Below are positions 6,656 through 9,700 of a stretch of DNA of 9,700 nucleotides, in pieces. Origin of the DNA: Micrococcaceae bacterium (GTDB lineage Bacteria; Actinomycetota; Actinomycetes; Actinomycetales; Micrococcaceae); assembly GCA_003486025.1 (NCBI GenBank), contig DNHA01000207.1, positions 1 through 9,700 of the forward strand, given 5' to 3'. Numbering within the stretch: position 1 is the stretch's first letter; every line of letters starts with the position of its first letter. Under the pieces are notes generated by a model, which searched no databases, was not told the DNA's origin, and saw nothing but the letters and a program-made list of their open reading frames with translations. Both the position numbers and the translations under genes were made by a program.

Positions 6656-6689
6656 TTTTAAGCGCTTGAACCACCAATTAAGCGTAAAA
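6656..6689 (+). terminator. Possible weak terminator hairpin after the methyltransferase gene
   Basis: TTTTA-AG-CGCTT pairs with AAGCG-TAAAA: two 5-bp stems with a 2-nt bulge and a 12-nt loop, 7 nt after the stop codon, followed by TTTCT. The stem is AT-rich and the U-run is short, so termination may be inefficient or Rho-dependent. Confidence -1.
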
Positions 6690-6838
6690 TTTCTGCGGAT
6701 CCGGCATTTTCTCCCAGTTGCGGATAGACTGGAGTTAGCTCTGCAGCAATACAAATCTGACATTCTCAGTTAGGAGCGCCTAACTGGAATTATGTTTGAG
6801 CATGCATAAAGAATGAGTGTCTGGCGAGAGGAGTCCCA
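6690..6838 (+). promoter_or_regulatory. acnA upstream region (promoter and leader)
   Basis: About 150 bp of non-coding DNA before aconitase, AT-richer than the genes. TANNNT matches are TAGACT (6725-6730) and TATGTT (6791-6796); neither has a strong -35 at normal distance, so the start site is uncertain. If TATGTT is used, the inverted repeat at 6767-6786 covers the -35 region; if TAGACT is used, that repeat forms a hairpin in the 5' leader. The ribosome site GAGAGGAG (6826-6833) lies 5 nt before ATG 6839 and is strong. Confidence -1.
6767..6786. promoter_or_regulatory. Inverted repeat upstream of acnA, candidate operator or leader hairpin
   Basis: Arms CAGTTAGG and CCTAACTG are perfect 8-bp complements around a 4-nt centre AGCG, 52 bp before the acnA start. 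The half-site AGTTAG occurs again at 6733-6738. A second, looser CAGT...ACTG dyad is at 6715-6731. The corynebacterial AcnR site (CAG-AC...GT-CTG) begins and ends alike but has different spacing, so AcnR binding is not claimed. Confidence -1.
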
Positions 6839-9547
<2,709 letters not shown>

Positions 9548-9584
9548 GGTCTTGACCACTAGTTAGTTTCAGCTTCTGGAACAA

Positions 9585-9622
9585 CCCGAAGGCCTCAAAG
9601 CGCAAGCTTCGAGGCCTTCGGG
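9585..9622. terminator. Strong terminator hairpin after acnA
   Basis: A perfect 12-bp stem, CCCGAAGGCCTC with GAGGCCTTCGGG, continues past one A.C mismatch into AAGC/GCTT capped by a GCAA tetraloop of GNRA type. The U-tract afterwards is poor (GCTTAAT), as is common in high-GC actinobacteria. The symmetrical stem could also serve a convergent gene from the right. Confidence -1.
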
Positions 9623-9700
9623 CGCTTAATCAGGACTTATGCGCAGCGCAAATGCACGCGAACTTCAGATAGCACGCACGGTGCTTGAAGCAGTAGGGCA
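9623..9700. other. Right-edge stretch without a supported gene
   Basis: 78 bp with no start codon and ribosome site that I can support. Small dyads are TGCGC-A-GCGCA (9640-9650) and AGCAC/GTGCT (9671-9685). Minus-strand frames run in from the edge and stop within it, so the 3' end of a convergent gene is possible but unproven. Confidence -1.

Noticed and set aside
6767..6786. AcnR operator or eukaryote-like iron-responsive element
   Set aside because: Spacing and inner bases do not match the AcnR consensus, and the loop AGCG is not the IRE CAGUGN loop; only a generic dyad can be claimed.
9640..9700. Minus-strand C-terminus of a convergent gene at the right edge
   Set aside because: Two or three short frames are open, none with recognisable sequence; too little DNA to support a call.

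Overview
The window looks like chromosomal housekeeping DNA from a high-GC Gram-positive bacterium (Actinobacteria), most likely Micrococcaceae (Arthrobacter/Glutamicibacter type). Reasons are the GTG starts, the moderately high GC with strong C/G third positions, and a gene order matching one I know from Mycobacterium tuberculosis (dut, DUF3710, OB-fold protein, DUF3159, then ceoC and ceoB on the opposite strand, then an APC permease and a TRAM methyltransferase). The genus is inference from memory. I see no mobile element, CRISPR array, tRNA or rRNA.

Layout. (1) 2-1803, plus strand: a DUF3710 protein cut off at the left edge, a small OB-fold protein 4 nt downstream, and a six-helix DUF3159 membrane protein. 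The function of this trio is unknown. (2) 1800-3159, minus strand: two single-RCK TrkA proteins, ceoB then ceoC, separated by 19 nt. The ceoC stop codon overlaps the DUF3159 stop codon tail to tail. (3) 3160-3304: a 145-bp divergent promoter region ending in a perfect 16-bp palindrome directly against the GTG of the next gene. (4) 3305-6648, plus strand: a 671-aa KimA/KUP-like APC permease and, 5 nt downstream, a TRAM-domain RNA methyltransferase (TrmA/RlmD type). (5) 6649-6838: a 190-bp spacer with a terminator-like hairpin and dyad repeats ahead of aconitase. (6) 6839-9547: a complete aconitase A with strongly biased codons, followed by a long terminator hairpin. (7) 9623-9700: no supported gene.

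How the genes may work together: two RCK regulators diverge from a permease resembling K+/H+ symporters of the KimA type, and there is no TrkH/KtrB channel in the window. A potassium homeostasis module is therefore the natural reading. The permease, however, differs at the position aligned with the KimA proton/K+ site (Asp to Ser) and in helix 6, so its substrate should not be assumed. The methyltransferase and aconitase are separate housekeeping functions (RNA modification and TCA cycle).

I do not see a clearly new multi-gene system. The points most worth following are the palindrome and probable leaderless start of the permease, the altered permease ion site, and the dyad repeats ahead of acnA.
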